From: Dyella_B sp035503745
GTDB lineage: Bacteria; Pseudomonadota; Gammaproteobacteria; Xanthomonadales; Rhodanobacteraceae
DNA length: 64,000 nucleotides
Reading direction: 5' to 3'
Assembly (NCBI RefSeq): GCF_035503745.1
Contig: NZ_DATJTC010000043.1
Location: 62,001-126,000 of the forward strand
A program made the position numbers and the translations under genes. A model generated the notes under the pieces. The model searched no databases, was not told the DNA's origin, and was given only the letters and a program-made list of their open reading frames with translations. Numbering within the stretch: the first letter of the stretch is position 1; every line of letters starts with the position of its first letter. Positions 26,121-34,303 of this stretch are shown here, piece after piece.

Positions 26121-27935
26121 ATGTCCGCCACCGCCCTCGATATTCTGCAGAGCGTCTTCGGTTACGCTCACTTTCGCGATCCGCAGCAAGCCATCGTCCA
26201 GCACGTTGCCGAAGGCGGCGATGCGTTGGTGTTGATGCCCACCGGCGGCGGCAAGTCGTTGTGCTATCAGATTCCGGCTTTGTTGCGGCAGGGTACCGGT
26301 ATCGTGGTGTCGCCGCTGATCGCGTTGATGCAGGATCAGGTCGATGCCTTGCGCGAAGCGGGCGTGGCGGCGGCGTACCTCAATTCCAGCCTCGATGCGC
26401 AGCGCCAGCGCGAGATCGAAAAGCAACTGCTGCAGGGCGAACTGGATCTGCTTTACGTGGCGCCGGAACGCTTGCTCACGGCACGCTTCCTGGAGTTGCT
26501 CGAACGCACCGGGATCGCGCTGTTCGCCATCGACGAGGCGCACTGCGTTTCGCAATGGGGACACGATTTCCGTCCGGAATATCGCGAACTGACGATCCTG
26601 CACCAGCGCTTCCCCGAGGTGCCGCGCATCGCGCTTACCGCCACCGCCGATCCGCGCACGCGCGCGGAGATCGTCGAGCGGCTCGCGCTGGAACAGGCCA
26701 AGCAGTTCGTCTCCAGTTTCGACCGGCCCAATATTCGCTATCGCGTGGGATTGCGCCACAACGCACGGCGCCAACTGCAGGATTTTCTCGCCGAGCGACG
26801 CGGCGACGCGGGCATCGTGTATTGCCTGAGCCGCAAGAAAGTGGACGACACGGCAAGCCAGCTGGTCGAGGCGGGCATGGCGGCGCTGCCCTATCACGCA
26901 GGGCTGGACGCGGCCACGCGCGCGGCCAATCAGACACGTTTCCTGCGCGAGGACAGCGTGGTGATGGTGGCAACCGTCGCCTTCGGCATGGGTATCGACA
27001 AGCCCGACGTGCGTTTCGTGGCGCATCTGGATCTGCCGCGCAGCATGGAGGGCTACTACCAGGAAACCGGACGCGCGGGCCGCGATGGCTTGCCGGCCGA
27101 GGCATGGATGATCTACGGCCTGTCCGACGTGGTGACGATGAGCCAGATGATCGCCCAATCCGAATCGGCGGATGAGCGCAAGCGCATCGAGCGACAGAAA
27201 TTGGAATCGCTGCTCGCCTATGCCGAAGCCACGCGCTGCCGCCGCGAGTTGCTGCTTGGCGCGTTCGGCGAAGATTTTCATGGACCGTGCGGGCGCTGCG
27301 ACAACTGCATCGAACCGCCCAAAACCTGGAACGCCACCGTGCCTGCGCAAAAAGCGCTGTCGGCGGTGTATCGCAGCGGCCAGCGCTTCGGTTCGGGGCA
27401 TGTGATCGACATTCTGCGCGGCATCGATGGCGCGCGCATGAGCGAACTGGGACACGATCGCCTCACCACCTTCGGTATCGGCGCGGACATGGACGAAAAG
27501 CAATGGCGCTCGGTGTTTCGCCAATTGCTGGCGGCGGGCTTGCTCGCCACCGACGGAGAAGGGTACGGCACCCTGCGCCTGACCGCGGCTAGCCGCGATG
27601 TGCTGGTGGGCAACCAAGCCGTGCACATGCGCGAGGAAACGCGCGAGGCACGGCGCGCATCGCGCCGACGCGATAGCCAGCTGGTGACCGGAGCAAGCCT
27701 GGGCATCGAAGCCTACGAGCAGCCGTTGTGGGAAGCCCTGCGCGCACTGCGTTCGCGCCTGGCCAAACAGCATGGCGTACCGGCCTATGTGATCTTTCAC
27801 GATGCCACGTTGCTGGCCATGCTGCGTGCGATGCCCGAAAGCGAAGACGACCTGGCCTCGATCAGCGGTGTGGGCGAGGCCAAGTTAAAACGCTACGGCC
27901 GCGACTTCCTGGAAGTGATCAACGCCAGGGAGTAA
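26121..27935 (+). CDS. recQ: ATP-dependent DNA helicase RecQ
   Basis: 604 aa, a 3'-5' helicase. It carries Walker A TGGGKS (residues 41-46), the DEAH box with the RecQ loop (IDEAHCVSQWGHDFRPEY), a helicase C domain with GMGIDKPDVRFV and ETGRAGRDG, a zinc-binding RQC region (CRREL, CGRCDNCI) and a C-terminal HRDC domain. The frame starts earlier, but family similarity begins at MSATALDILQ, so 26121 was chosen. Confidence 0.96.
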   Translation: MSATALDILQSVFGYAHFRDPQQAIVQHVAEGGDALVLMPTGGGKSLCYQIPALLRQGTGIVVSPLIALMQDQVDALREAGVAAAYLNSSLDAQRQREIEKQLLQGELDLLYVAPERLLTARFLELLERTGIALFAIDEAHCVSQWGHDFRPEYRELTILHQRFPEVPRIALTATADPRTRAEIVERLALEQAKQFVSSFDRPNIRYRVGLRHNARRQLQDFLAERRGDAGIVYCLSRKKVDDTASQLVEAGMAALPYHAGLDAATRAANQTRFLREDSVVMVATVAFGMGIDKPDVRFVAHLDLPRSMEGYYQETGRAGRDGLPAEAWMIYGLSDVVTMSQMIAQSESADERKRIERQKLESLLAYAEATRCRRELLLGAFGEDFHGPCGRCDNCIEPPKTWNATVPAQKALSAVYRSGQRFGSGHVIDILRGIDGARMSELGHDRLTTFGIGADMDEKQWRSVFRQLLAAGLLATDGEGYGTLRLTAASRDVLVGNQAVHMREETREARRASRRRDSQLVTGASLGIEAYEQPLWEALRALRSRLAKQHGVPAYVIFHDATLLAMLRAMPESEDDLASISGVGEAKLKRYGRDFLEVINARE

Positions 27936-28006
27936 ACACCTGACGTCATCCTCGTTCTCGACGTGACGACAAGGATTAAGGACGCTGGGCAAAAGAGCGC
28001 AACCGA

Positions 28007-28342
28007 TCATCCGTGATCGGTCACGCCACGACTCGGACGACCCTGGATACGCCGCGAACGGCGCACGCGGGCCTGCGAAGGATCGACACTGCTGGGCCTG
28101 AAGGTGCTGGTGGCGCGCGCCAGCCGCGCATGCGGCAGATCGGCCTGTCCGGCGATGTAGCGCCATTCGCCCAAGGTTTGCGGAAGGCGCGCCTGCGGCC
28201 AGGCCACACGCAGCGCGTCCAGCGCCGCCTGTGCCGAATCGTGCCGCGCCCATTCGCGCGCCTCGACCAGCGAACGCCAGCGATGACCGTGCCGGACAAT
28301 GCGAAACAGGCCACGGCTGGACGGAAAAACATACTGCGACAT
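28007..28342 (-). CDS. hypothetical protein, about 111 aa
   Basis: Not recognised. The start MSQYVFPSSRGLFRIVRHG at 28342 has GGAG about 12 bp upstream; an earlier ATG is less likely. The N-terminal 70 residues look like a small folded domain (WRSLVEAREWARHDSAQAALDAL), and the tail is basic and Ser/Arg-rich. No membrane segment. It lies between recQ (convergent) and the MliC-like gene, and may be lineage-specific. Confidence 0.5.
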   Translation of the reverse strand: MSQYVFPSSRGLFRIVRHGHRWRSLVEAREWARHDSAQAALDALRVAWPQARLPQTLGEWRYIAGQADLPHARLARATSTFRPSSVDPSQARVRRSRRIQGRPSRGVTDHG

Positions 28343-28490
28343 CACGGGAATGACTCCATGTCCGATGTTGCAAGCATGCCTGGCGCTGATGACGCGCCCG
28401 TTATTCCTATGCGTCATCCAGATGGCGGCGCGGGGATGATCCGATGACGTTTGTGACCGGGTTGTTAGAACCAGTGACTGTCAGTGCAAA

Positions 28491-28505
28491 CTGACCCCAG
28501 GTCAG
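28491..28505 (-). terminator. short hairpin after the MliC-like gene
   Basis: CTGACC-CCA-GGTCAG immediately follows the stop; on the minus strand TTTGC comes next. A weak terminator candidate. Confidence 0.35.
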
Positions 28506-28506
28506 C

Positions 28507-28851
28507 TCAGTGCGCGTGGCAGGCGAGGCCCGGGTCGGCGATGGTTTCGCCCTTGGCGAGCGGGGCGAGCATGCCCTCGCGCATGCCCTTGGTCCACCAT
28601 TGCCAGCCCTCGCCGGTATAGCGCGCGCCGCTGCCGGAGATGACTACATGCAGGGTGTGCATCTGTCCTTTGATCTTGACCCAGGCGGTGTGGGTATCCG
28701 GATACGCCGCCTGCACAGTCTGACCGTCACGGCAGACGTAGTTCGTCCAGGAAGCGGCATCGTCGGTTGCGGCCCGCTGCTCGGCCGATGCTGCACCGCA
28801 GCATGCCAGGGCCAGCGTCATGGCCGTGAAGGTTGTGCAGCCAATACGCAT
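28507..28851 (-). CDS. MliC-like (C-type lysozyme inhibitor) secreted protein
   Basis: 114 aa. A signal peptide ends near GAASA; the mature part (NYVCRDGQTVQAAYPDTHTAWVKI, then SGSGARYTGEGWQWWTKG) fits the MliC fold that plugs the lysozyme active site. There is no lipobox, so it would be periplasmic or secreted rather than a lipoprotein. The conserved Cys pair seems to be present (one after YV, one near the C-terminus). The assignment is by sequence pattern only. Confidence 0.75.
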   Translation of the reverse strand: MRIGCTTFTAMTLALACCGAASAEQRAATDDAASWTNYVCRDGQTVQAAYPDTHTAWVKIKGQMHTLHVVISGSGARYTGEGWQWWTKGMREGMLAPLAKGETIADPGLACHAH

Positions 28852-28904
28852 GGGCTGGCCCTCGGTTCACCAGGGGCCAGCATAAAACGACGCCTACCGG
28901 GTCA

Positions 28905-29294
28905 CTAGGGCAGGGCGGATTTCGCCAGCATCCTGATCTGGCCGGGATCGGTCACGCCCACCTCGCGCCCGGTTTCCTTGGTGCCGTGGAAGACGATCAG
29001 CGTGCTTTGCTGGGTGATGCCCAGTGCGCGCTTTTCGGCGGTTTGATTGTCGTAATCCAGTCGCAGAATCAGCAGCTTGGCGAATGCCGGATCGTTGCTG
29101 AGCGCATCAATGGTCGGGGCCTGTTTGCGGCAGGTCGGGCACCAGCTCGCGTAGGCGTCCACCAGTATCGGCTGGCCGGCGGCCTGGGCGGCTTTGAGGG
29201 CATTCATGGAAAACGGCTGGATCGGTTGCGCATGCGCCACGGCGGTGACGAGCAGCGCCAGGGCGATGAGGTAAAGCGTGCGGAGCTTGGACAT
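28905..29294 (-). CDS. periplasmic thioredoxin-like protein
   Basis: 129 aa from the ATG at 29294. A signal peptide ends at AHA near residue 22, and a thioredoxin fold carries the active site WCPTC (Cys52, Cys55). A cis-Pro region follows (TQQSTLIVF, with Thr-Leu rather than Pro at the usual place, so the cis-Pro is uncertain). It is divergently paired with a CcdA-type electron carrier 198 bp away, so the two may form a DsbD-like reducing relay. Function inferred. Confidence 0.85.
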   Translation of the reverse strand: MSKLRTLYLIALALLVTAVAHAQPIQPFSMNALKAAQAAGQPILVDAYASWCPTCRKQAPTIDALSNDPAFAKLLILRLDYDNQTAEKRALGITQQSTLIVFHGTKETGREVGVTDPGQIRMLAKSALP

Positions 29295-29350
29295 GGGACG
29301 TTTCCTTGCGATGGCTTTCACTATCGCTGTTCGGTGACAGGCGGCGATGG

Positions 29351-29376
29351 GTTACATGTATTGCGCAGGTTGTAAC
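29351..29376. promoter_or_regulatory. spaced inverted repeat in the thioredoxin/CcdA divergent region
   Basis: GTTACA and TGTAAC are separated by 14 bp, so their centres are 20 bp apart, two helical turns. It is a plausible operator for a dimeric regulator of both genes, but could be chance. Confidence 0.3.
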
Positions 29377-29492
29377 TGTTTGGATCCATTCGCCGAAAGA
29401 CTCCGTGCACGGCAGCGTTCGCGCTTGACGGGCCTGGGCATGAACCATCGCGCGCACGGCGGCATTCACTTTCTTGGTAGGCCAATTAGCTT

Positions 29493-30218
29493 ATGAATCA
29501 TCATCTCAATCCTCTGGTTGCCTATCTCGCGGGCGTGCTGACGATCCTCTCGCCCTGCGTGATTCCGCTGGTTCCCATCGTGCTTGGCAGCGCCGCGCAG
29601 CGCCATCGCTTCGGGCCGCTGGCGTTGGCCTTGGGCCTGGTGGCTTCGTTTACGCTGGCCGGTTTTGCCATCGCCACCGTTGGCGCATCGGTGGGGCTGG
29701 ACAGCACCAGCATCCGCACCTGGAGTGCGGCGCTGCTGCTGGTTATCGGGGTGGTCCTGCTGGTGCCGGCTCTGCAAACGTGGTTCGAGCACCTCATTGC
29801 GCCGCTGGCGAACTGGGCCGGCGAGCGGCAGGCGCGGCTGGAGCGCTTCGGATTGGCCGGGCAGGCCGGCATCGGCGTGCTGTTGGGGCTGGTGTGGAGC
29901 CCGTGCGTAGGTCCCACGTTGGGTGCGGCTATCGTGCTGGCCGCGCAAGGCAAGAATCTCGCCCAGGTGGCCTTCGTCATGCTGGCCTTTGCCTTGGGCA
30001 TCGCCACCGTGTTGCTGATCCTGGCATTTGCCACGCAAAGCTTGCTGTCGCGTTGGCGCGGCCGCCTGATGAGCGCGGGGACGCGCGGCAGGCGCGTGCT
30101 CGGCGGGCTGATCGTGGTGGTGGGGGTGTTGATCGTCACCGGCATGGATCACAGCCTGGAGGCGGCGCTGATAGGCGTGCTGCCCGATTGGGTGACCAAC
30201 CTCACCACCTCGCTTTAG
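29493..30218 (+). CDS. CcdA-family membrane electron carrier
   Basis: 241 aa with six or so membrane segments. The two redox cysteines sit in SPCVIPLVP (Cys22) and SPCVGPT (Cys138), the hallmark of CcdA/DsbD beta domains that move electrons from cytoplasmic thioredoxin to periplasmic thiol proteins. There are no fused DsbD alpha or gamma domains. The divergent thioredoxin gene is the likely partner. Confidence 0.9.
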   Translation: MNHHLNPLVAYLAGVLTILSPCVIPLVPIVLGSAAQRHRFGPLALALGLVASFTLAGFAIATVGASVGLDSTSIRTWSAALLLVIGVVLLVPALQTWFEHLIAPLANWAGERQARLERFGLAGQAGIGVLLGLVWSPCVGPTLGAAIVLAAQGKNLAQVAFVMLAFALGIATVLLILAFATQSLLSRWRGRLMSAGTRGRRVLGGLIVVVGVLIVTGMDHSLEAALIGVLPDWVTNLTTSL

Positions 30219-30223
30219 GAAAT

Positions 30224-30245
30224 GCGCGCCCACGCATGGGCGCGC
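30224..30245. terminator. bidirectional hairpin between convergent genes
   Basis: Perfect 9-bp arms GCGCGCCCA and TGGGCGCGC with a 4-nt loop lie between the stops of the CcdA gene and the PepSY gene. Only short T-runs flank it. Confidence 0.5.
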
Positions 30246-30265
30246 TTGCACCGGTGCCGCACCGA

Positions 30266-30685
30266 TCAGTCGCCGCCGATGATGCGCCCGGTCTGGGCGT
30301 CGATCTGCAACGATACGCCGGCGCCCGCGGCACTCTTCGCTTTGGCCGTCCAAATGCCGTGATCGAAATCGACGTCATGCACGTGGGTGAAGCCTTGGGT
30401 CGATAGCGACGCGCGCACGTCCGCTTCGCTGAAACGTGAGACCTGCTTGTCCGGATAGGCGCGGCCCGTTTCCGGATCGATGCGCAATGCCACATGCTCG
30501 CCATCGCCGCTGCGCGCGCGGGCCGTCCACATGCCGTGGTGGAAATCGAGGTCGTGAATATCGGTATAACCCTGCTCGGCGAGCTGTGCGCTCACCTCCT
30601 GCTGAGTCATCGCCTGTTCCTGTGCCATGGCACCGCCAGTCCATCCCAGCGCCAGCGCAATGGTCAATGAAACGATCTTCTTCAC
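30266..30685 (-). CDS. tandem PepSY-domain periplasmic protein
   Basis: 139 aa. A signal peptide ends near GGAMA. Two similar PepSY-like units follow: EQGYTDIHDLDFHHGMWTARA and TQGFTHVHDVDFDHGIWTAKA, each followed by an Asp-Pro-Glu/Asp-Ala-Gln-Thr-Gly-Arg stretch. This indicates an internal duplication. PepSY proteins inhibit proteases or modulate sensors; the role here is unknown. It is convergent with the CcdA gene. Confidence 0.85.
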   Translation of the reverse strand: MKKIVSLTIALALGWTGGAMAQEQAMTQQEVSAQLAEQGYTDIHDLDFHHGMWTARARSGDGEHVALRIDPETGRAYPDKQVSRFSEADVRASLSTQGFTHVHDVDFDHGIWTAKAKSAAGAGVSLQIDAQTGRIIGGD

Positions 30686-31163
30686 GGACGTTTCCTCATC
30701 TGCCTGCGGGACATCGAGTCTTGGATGCGATGCATCAATCCCGGATGAATGAAGCGTTGAGAGGCGGTTTTTCGTTCATCTTCTTTCGGCATGCATGCGC
30801 GCTGCCGCCAGCGAAATCCAGGTCAGTGGCGCTAACCTTGTGCGACTTTCCCGCGCTGGATCGTGTGATCCAGCCGCACCGGACAAGACCAAAAGGACGC
30901 GTTGCCGTTTCATCTCGATACGGCGGTAAAAAAGGCTGCATGGGTGGGCAAACCGGCAAATGTTCCATCCGCAGCGGCAGGGCGTGAGGGCGGCTTTCAC
31001 AACTGAGGTCACAGCTTGCGCCGCGCAAGTTATTGCGAGGCTCCGCTTGCGTTAATATGGCCCGAAACATGGGGCAGGAAACTTCACCACGGTTTCACGC
31101 CAAAACGTGGATCGTCACCACGTCATTCCAAGCGTCACCGATCCTTCTGGGGAGTGGGATACG
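30686..31163. other. long intergenic region upstream of the MASE1 gene
   Basis: About 480 bp between divergent genes. I see no convincing coding sequence. It contains a 20-bp inverted repeat at 30855-30874 and an AT-richer stretch near 31050 that could hold a promoter. Confidence 0.5.
30855..30874. promoter_or_regulatory. 20-bp inverted repeat (possible operator)
   Basis: GCTGGATC-GTGT-GATCCAGC has perfect 8-bp arms and the overall size of a LuxR/TetR-type operator. It lies 290 bp upstream of the MASE1 gene and 170 bp upstream of the PepSY gene start. No regulator is assigned. Confidence 0.35.
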
Positions 31164-32744
31164 ATGCAGGAAAAGTCAGGGCTAAACGGTTGGTGGAAGC
31201 AACTTGTCGTAGCTGTCTGCTACGGCATCGGAGTGTCTCTCATCCGGCAACTGGATGTTCCGCACTTCATGTTGCTTTGCGGTGTGCACGTGGCGGTGTT
31301 GATGCTGACGCCTTATCGCTATTGGCCACTGATGATGGCTGCGGAGGCCATCACGCAAGTTCCCCTTGCCATTGCATGCGCTCCGCAATGGGGGCTCACC
31401 TGGGCTTTGCTAAAACCCATTCCCACGCTGTTGCTGTGCGCCCCTATTGTGTATTTTTTCCGCAAGCGGACCGCGCTATTGGACCGCAAGGCAGGGGTGC
31501 ATGTCGGCCTGCTGCTGGCTTGCGCATTGATCGTGTCCGTCGTGGTCATGGCCAACGACATGCTGCTGTTCTCCACCATCGTCTACCCAGCCGGGACCAA
31601 GCCGGCGCACTATGATCATCTGGCCGCGCAATGGCTGCTAGGCAACTTCCTGGGCATCCTGGCGGTGGTGCCGGCTTCGCTGGCGGTGCATCGGGCCGTT
31701 CGCGCAAACGGATGGCGCGATACGCTGGTCAAAGTCTCCGAAAGCCGTGTCGCCCTGGAAAGCGCGTGTTTTATCGCGCCGGCACTGGCAGTGCTGATGT
31801 GGGTGGGCTTTAGCAGCCCCCATCTGCGCGGCATGGTCCAAGTCGCCATGTTCCTTCCGGTGGTATGGCTGGCTTTGCGTCACGGCTGGCAAGGCGCGGC
31901 TTTTGGCGGTACCGCGGCCAGTCTTGCGCTCGTGGGGTTGATGCCGCAGACGTACGACCATGCCACCATTCAGGCGGAAGTGGTGATCGCGTTCGCCATT
32001 TCCACGATGCTGCTGGTAGGCGGGCGTATCGAAGCGCTGGACCGCAAGGCGGAGCGGGAGCGGCAGGAAGTGCGCACCGCGTTGGCCCTCGCGCAGCGCA
32101 ACGTGCACTTGGGCGAGATGCAGTTGCGCATGACCGCGCAGGCACTTGAGCAAGCGCGGGAAACTGTGCGCGCCGGATATTCGATGATGCTCGGAAGGCT
32201 TCGCCACCTGCAGCCGGCCATCGATGATGGCGGCTATCAACGTGTCGCGTTGGCAGCGCAGGACCAGTTGTTCGGTATTTCCGACAGCCTGCATCCGGTG
32301 GTCTGGCGCGAGCGCGGTTTGCCGGCGGCCCTGCGCGAAGGCGCCGTTGCCCGCATGCTGGATCGCGCGGGCTTACGCTACTGGTGCGAGCTTCAAGGCC
32401 AGCTCAGCTGCCTTTCGTCAACGGTTCACCTGGCTCTTTACCGCATGGTTTGCGAGGCTGTCTCGGAGGGATGCAGTTACAAAGATGTCAGCGATGTATG
32501 CGTTCGAATCCGCAGTGGCGAGTCGGAAGGGCGGCGATGGGTGATCGTCAGTATCGTCTTCCAGGCCCATCCCATGCGCTTGCCCCACGTTCGCTGGGAA
32601 GACCTGCTTCCCCGTCTTGTGCGCACCACCAGCGGAGTCGGACTCAAGGCGATCAAAGATCGTGCCGCGACTTTCGAAGGGTACGCCCGCGAGCGGACTT
32701 TCCCCGGCGGACGAAGAATCAGTTGGCTGATGCGCGATGGCTAA
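31164..32744 (+). CDS. MASE1-type membrane sensor with degenerate histidine-kinase tail
   Basis: 526 aa from the ATG at 31164. About eight membrane segments (roughly residues 10-290) resemble MASE1; a coiled linker (RKAERERQEVRTALALAQRN) follows. The C-terminus keeps the skeleton of a HisKA_3/HATPase kinase (DSLHPVVWRERGLPAALREGA, LALYRMVCEAVSEG, GVGLKAIKDRAATFEG), but the phospho-acceptor His of the ELHD type is missing and the N-box Asn is not evident. It may be a pseudokinase or a lineage-specific sensor. No response regulator is adjacent. A strong terminator follows. Confidence 0.8.
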   Translation: MQEKSGLNGWWKQLVVAVCYGIGVSLIRQLDVPHFMLLCGVHVAVLMLTPYRYWPLMMAAEAITQVPLAIACAPQWGLTWALLKPIPTLLLCAPIVYFFRKRTALLDRKAGVHVGLLLACALIVSVVVMANDMLLFSTIVYPAGTKPAHYDHLAAQWLLGNFLGILAVVPASLAVHRAVRANGWRDTLVKVSESRVALESACFIAPALAVLMWVGFSSPHLRGMVQVAMFLPVVWLALRHGWQGAAFGGTAASLALVGLMPQTYDHATIQAEVVIAFAISTMLLVGGRIEALDRKAERERQEVRTALALAQRNVHLGEMQLRMTAQALEQARETVRAGYSMMLGRLRHLQPAIDDGGYQRVALAAQDQLFGISDSLHPVVWRERGLPAALREGAVARMLDRAGLRYWCELQGQLSCLSSTVHLALYRMVCEAVSEGCSYKDVSDVCVRIRSGESEGRRWVIVSIVFQAHPMRLPHVRWEDLLPRLVRTTSGVGLKAIKDRAATFEGYARERTFPGGRRISWLMRDG

Positions 32745-32745
32745 C

Positions 32746-32774
32746 AAAAGCCCGGCAATGTGCCGGGCTTTTTT
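32746..32774 (+). terminator. intrinsic terminator after the MASE1 gene
   Basis: AAAAGCCCGGCA-ATG-TGCCGGGCTTTTTT, a perfect 12-bp stem with a 3-nt loop and a T-run. It may also act in reverse for the convergent gene. Confidence 0.9.
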
Positions 32775-32824
32775 CTAGTTGGCAGCGTCAGCCTTTGCGT
32801 GTGCTGACGCCTGCAAATTGCCAG

Positions 32825-33310
32825 TTACGGCCCATTGCTGCTGCATATGGCCGGATCGGTGCAGGTGTCCTGCGCCGTGACCGGCGAGGCGGTCAACTGC
32901 GTCGTGCCGTCGCTCATGGGCGTCGCGGTCACCGTGGTGGCTCCGTCGTTGTAGACGGTGGCTGGCGATGACGCCGGCCTCGCGTTGTTGCTTGCGGCAG
33001 CGGCGTGCTGCGGCGTGGAAACGTACTGAGCGAACTTGCCGATCGGCAAGACGATGAATTGACCGCCCGCCGTGCCGACACTGCCCAATACGTTGCCGTT
33101 CAAATCGTTGATCTGGATGTATTGAATGCCGCCGAGCACGAAGACATAGGCGTGATAACGCGGGCTGACGCTGACATCGGTGGTGTTTGGCCACGCCTGG
33201 CCCAGACCCGTAGACGGCGGCTCGGTCGCGAACGCTGCGAACGCTGCGCTCGATAAGCCGATGGTCAGCGCAGTGGTGAGCACGGCACGGCGAAAAACGT
33301 TCTGCAACAT
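32825..33310 (-). CDS. hypothetical secreted protein, 161 aa
   Basis: The N-terminus has a signal peptide (TTALTIGLSSAAFAAFA). The central part is a compact domain (SPRYHAYVFVLGGIQYIQINDLNGNVLG), and the tail is Ala/Thr-rich and low complexity with two Cys near the end. Not recognised; similar small exported proteins are common in Xanthomonadales. It is convergent with the MASE1 gene. Confidence 0.7.
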   Translation of the reverse strand: MLQNVFRRAVLTTALTIGLSSAAFAAFATEPPSTGLGQAWPNTTDVSVSPRYHAYVFVLGGIQYIQINDLNGNVLGSVGTAGGQFIVLPIGKFAQYVSTPQHAAAASNNARPASSPATVYNDGATTVTATPMSDGTTQLTASPVTAQDTCTDPAICSSNGP

Positions 33311-33595
33311 GGCTGATATCCCCTCGCGTGACGGTGGGCGGCGCCCACTTCTGCTTGCAATCTAGCATCGGTGATTGTTGCGCGCGCGTGTAGAAGTGCC
33401 TGCTAACGCAATTAATTCAGCGCGCCGAAGGCGGCGTGATTTTCATGTGAAGACGGTCGCGTACTCTTGCGGAAGGCCGTAAACAAAAGCGCTCCGCGGG
33501 CCGGCGCTGGGTATTGGGGATGGTGATTCTTTCATTGTCGGCATGTAGATCGATTAAATCGAAAAAATGCAGCCACGATTGCCGAAGGAGAACGG
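33311..33595. other. intergenic region, left edge of the accessory segment
   Basis: About 285 bp in which no gene is supported. It holds the promoter side of the secreted-protein gene and then sequence visibly poorer in GC than its surroundings (for example near 33540-33570). Confidence 0.5.
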
Positions 33596-33808
33596 GGCTT
33601 ACCCGGTGGCGCCACCGGTGCAGCGGTCGCCTTCACAGCCTGGATGGCGGACTTCGCCAGGAAGGCGTTGCAGGAGACACGCGCAACTCAAAGAGAGTTA
33701 TCGAATTTGATCAGCGAGCGGCACCATCAAGAGGCATTTCGCCCAATTCTTAAATTTGAAGTACCGAGGGGCGGGTGCGTTGGATGCCCCCAGATCAATT
33801 ATTGTTGA
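33596..33808 (+). pseudogene. truncated ORF with TM/coiled-coil character
   Basis: An open frame encodes a hydrophobic segment (GAAVAFTAWMADFA) followed by a charged helix (RKALQETRATQRELSNLISE) and the start of a beta-like domain (RPILKFEVPRG), then loses sense and stops. This architecture is seen in many hypothetical membrane proteins with a C-terminal beta-sandwich, so it looks like the front part of such a gene. The only ATG is internal, at 33644. A perfect 16-bp palindrome sits at 33603-33618. Confidence 0.35.
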
Positions 33809-33944
33809 AGTGCGAGGATCGATCAGTCCAAGACAGCAGACTCGTTGTTTATCCATGGTGTCGTCGAAAACATTGGCCTTGGGCCCGCCATGAATGTGCG
33901 ACTTGAACTAAGGCCTGAGGGGCGCGTTAGGTAAGGAGTGGCAA

Positions 33945-34223
33945 ATGATTAGGAATCCTGTGCATCCGGGCGAGATCATCAAGAGCGATGTTCTCGAGCC
34001 GTTGGGTTTGACGATCGGGGAGGCTGCGGAACGTCTGGGCGTGACGCGTGTGACGCTGTCGCGTGTGGTGAATGGCCGCGCGGGCATCAGTGCCGAGTTT
34101 GCATGGCGGTTGGAGCAGGCTGGTGTGGGCACCGCGGAAACGTGGATGAACCTTCAGGCGAGCTATGAGCTTTGTCAGGCGCGTAAGAGTGCGCCAAAGG
34201 GCGTCACGAAGCTCGCAGCGTGA
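33945..34223 (+). CDS. HigA-family addiction-module antitoxin, orphan
   Basis: 92 aa. The N-terminus NPVHPGEIIKSDVLEPLGLT is characteristic of HigA, followed by an XRE helix-turn-helix (GEAAERLGVTRVTLSRVVNGRAGIS). A good AGGAG site precedes the ATG. HigA normally follows higB and neutralises that RelE-like mRNA endonuclease; no HigB sequence is found in the 300 bp upstream or downstream. It could still act as a transcriptional repressor. Confidence 0.88.
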   Translation: MIRNPVHPGEIIKSDVLEPLGLTIGEAAERLGVTRVTLSRVVNGRAGISAEFAWRLEQAGVGTAETWMNLQASYELCQARKSAPKGVTKLAA

Positions 34224-34303
34224 TGCGAGGGCGCGCTCCGGTGCATAGTCTTCGACGCTCACAATGAATTTCATGCAACGCCACTTCAACGAATTAAGGA
34301 TCA

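Noticed and set aside
25464..27800. 778-codon open frame on the minus strand opposite recQ
   Set aside because: It is an antisense shadow in GC-rich DNA: recQ on the plus strand has clear helicase motifs and this frame has no recognisable domain.
30735..31070. 111-codon minus-strand frame in the MASE1 upstream region
   Set aside because: It contains the inverted repeat at 30855, lacks a recognisable domain and has no supporting context.
33514..33753. 79-codon plus-strand frame beginning MGMVIL
   Set aside because: Another frame in the same place reads as the more protein-like truncated ORF; this one is Arg/Ser-rich without similarity.
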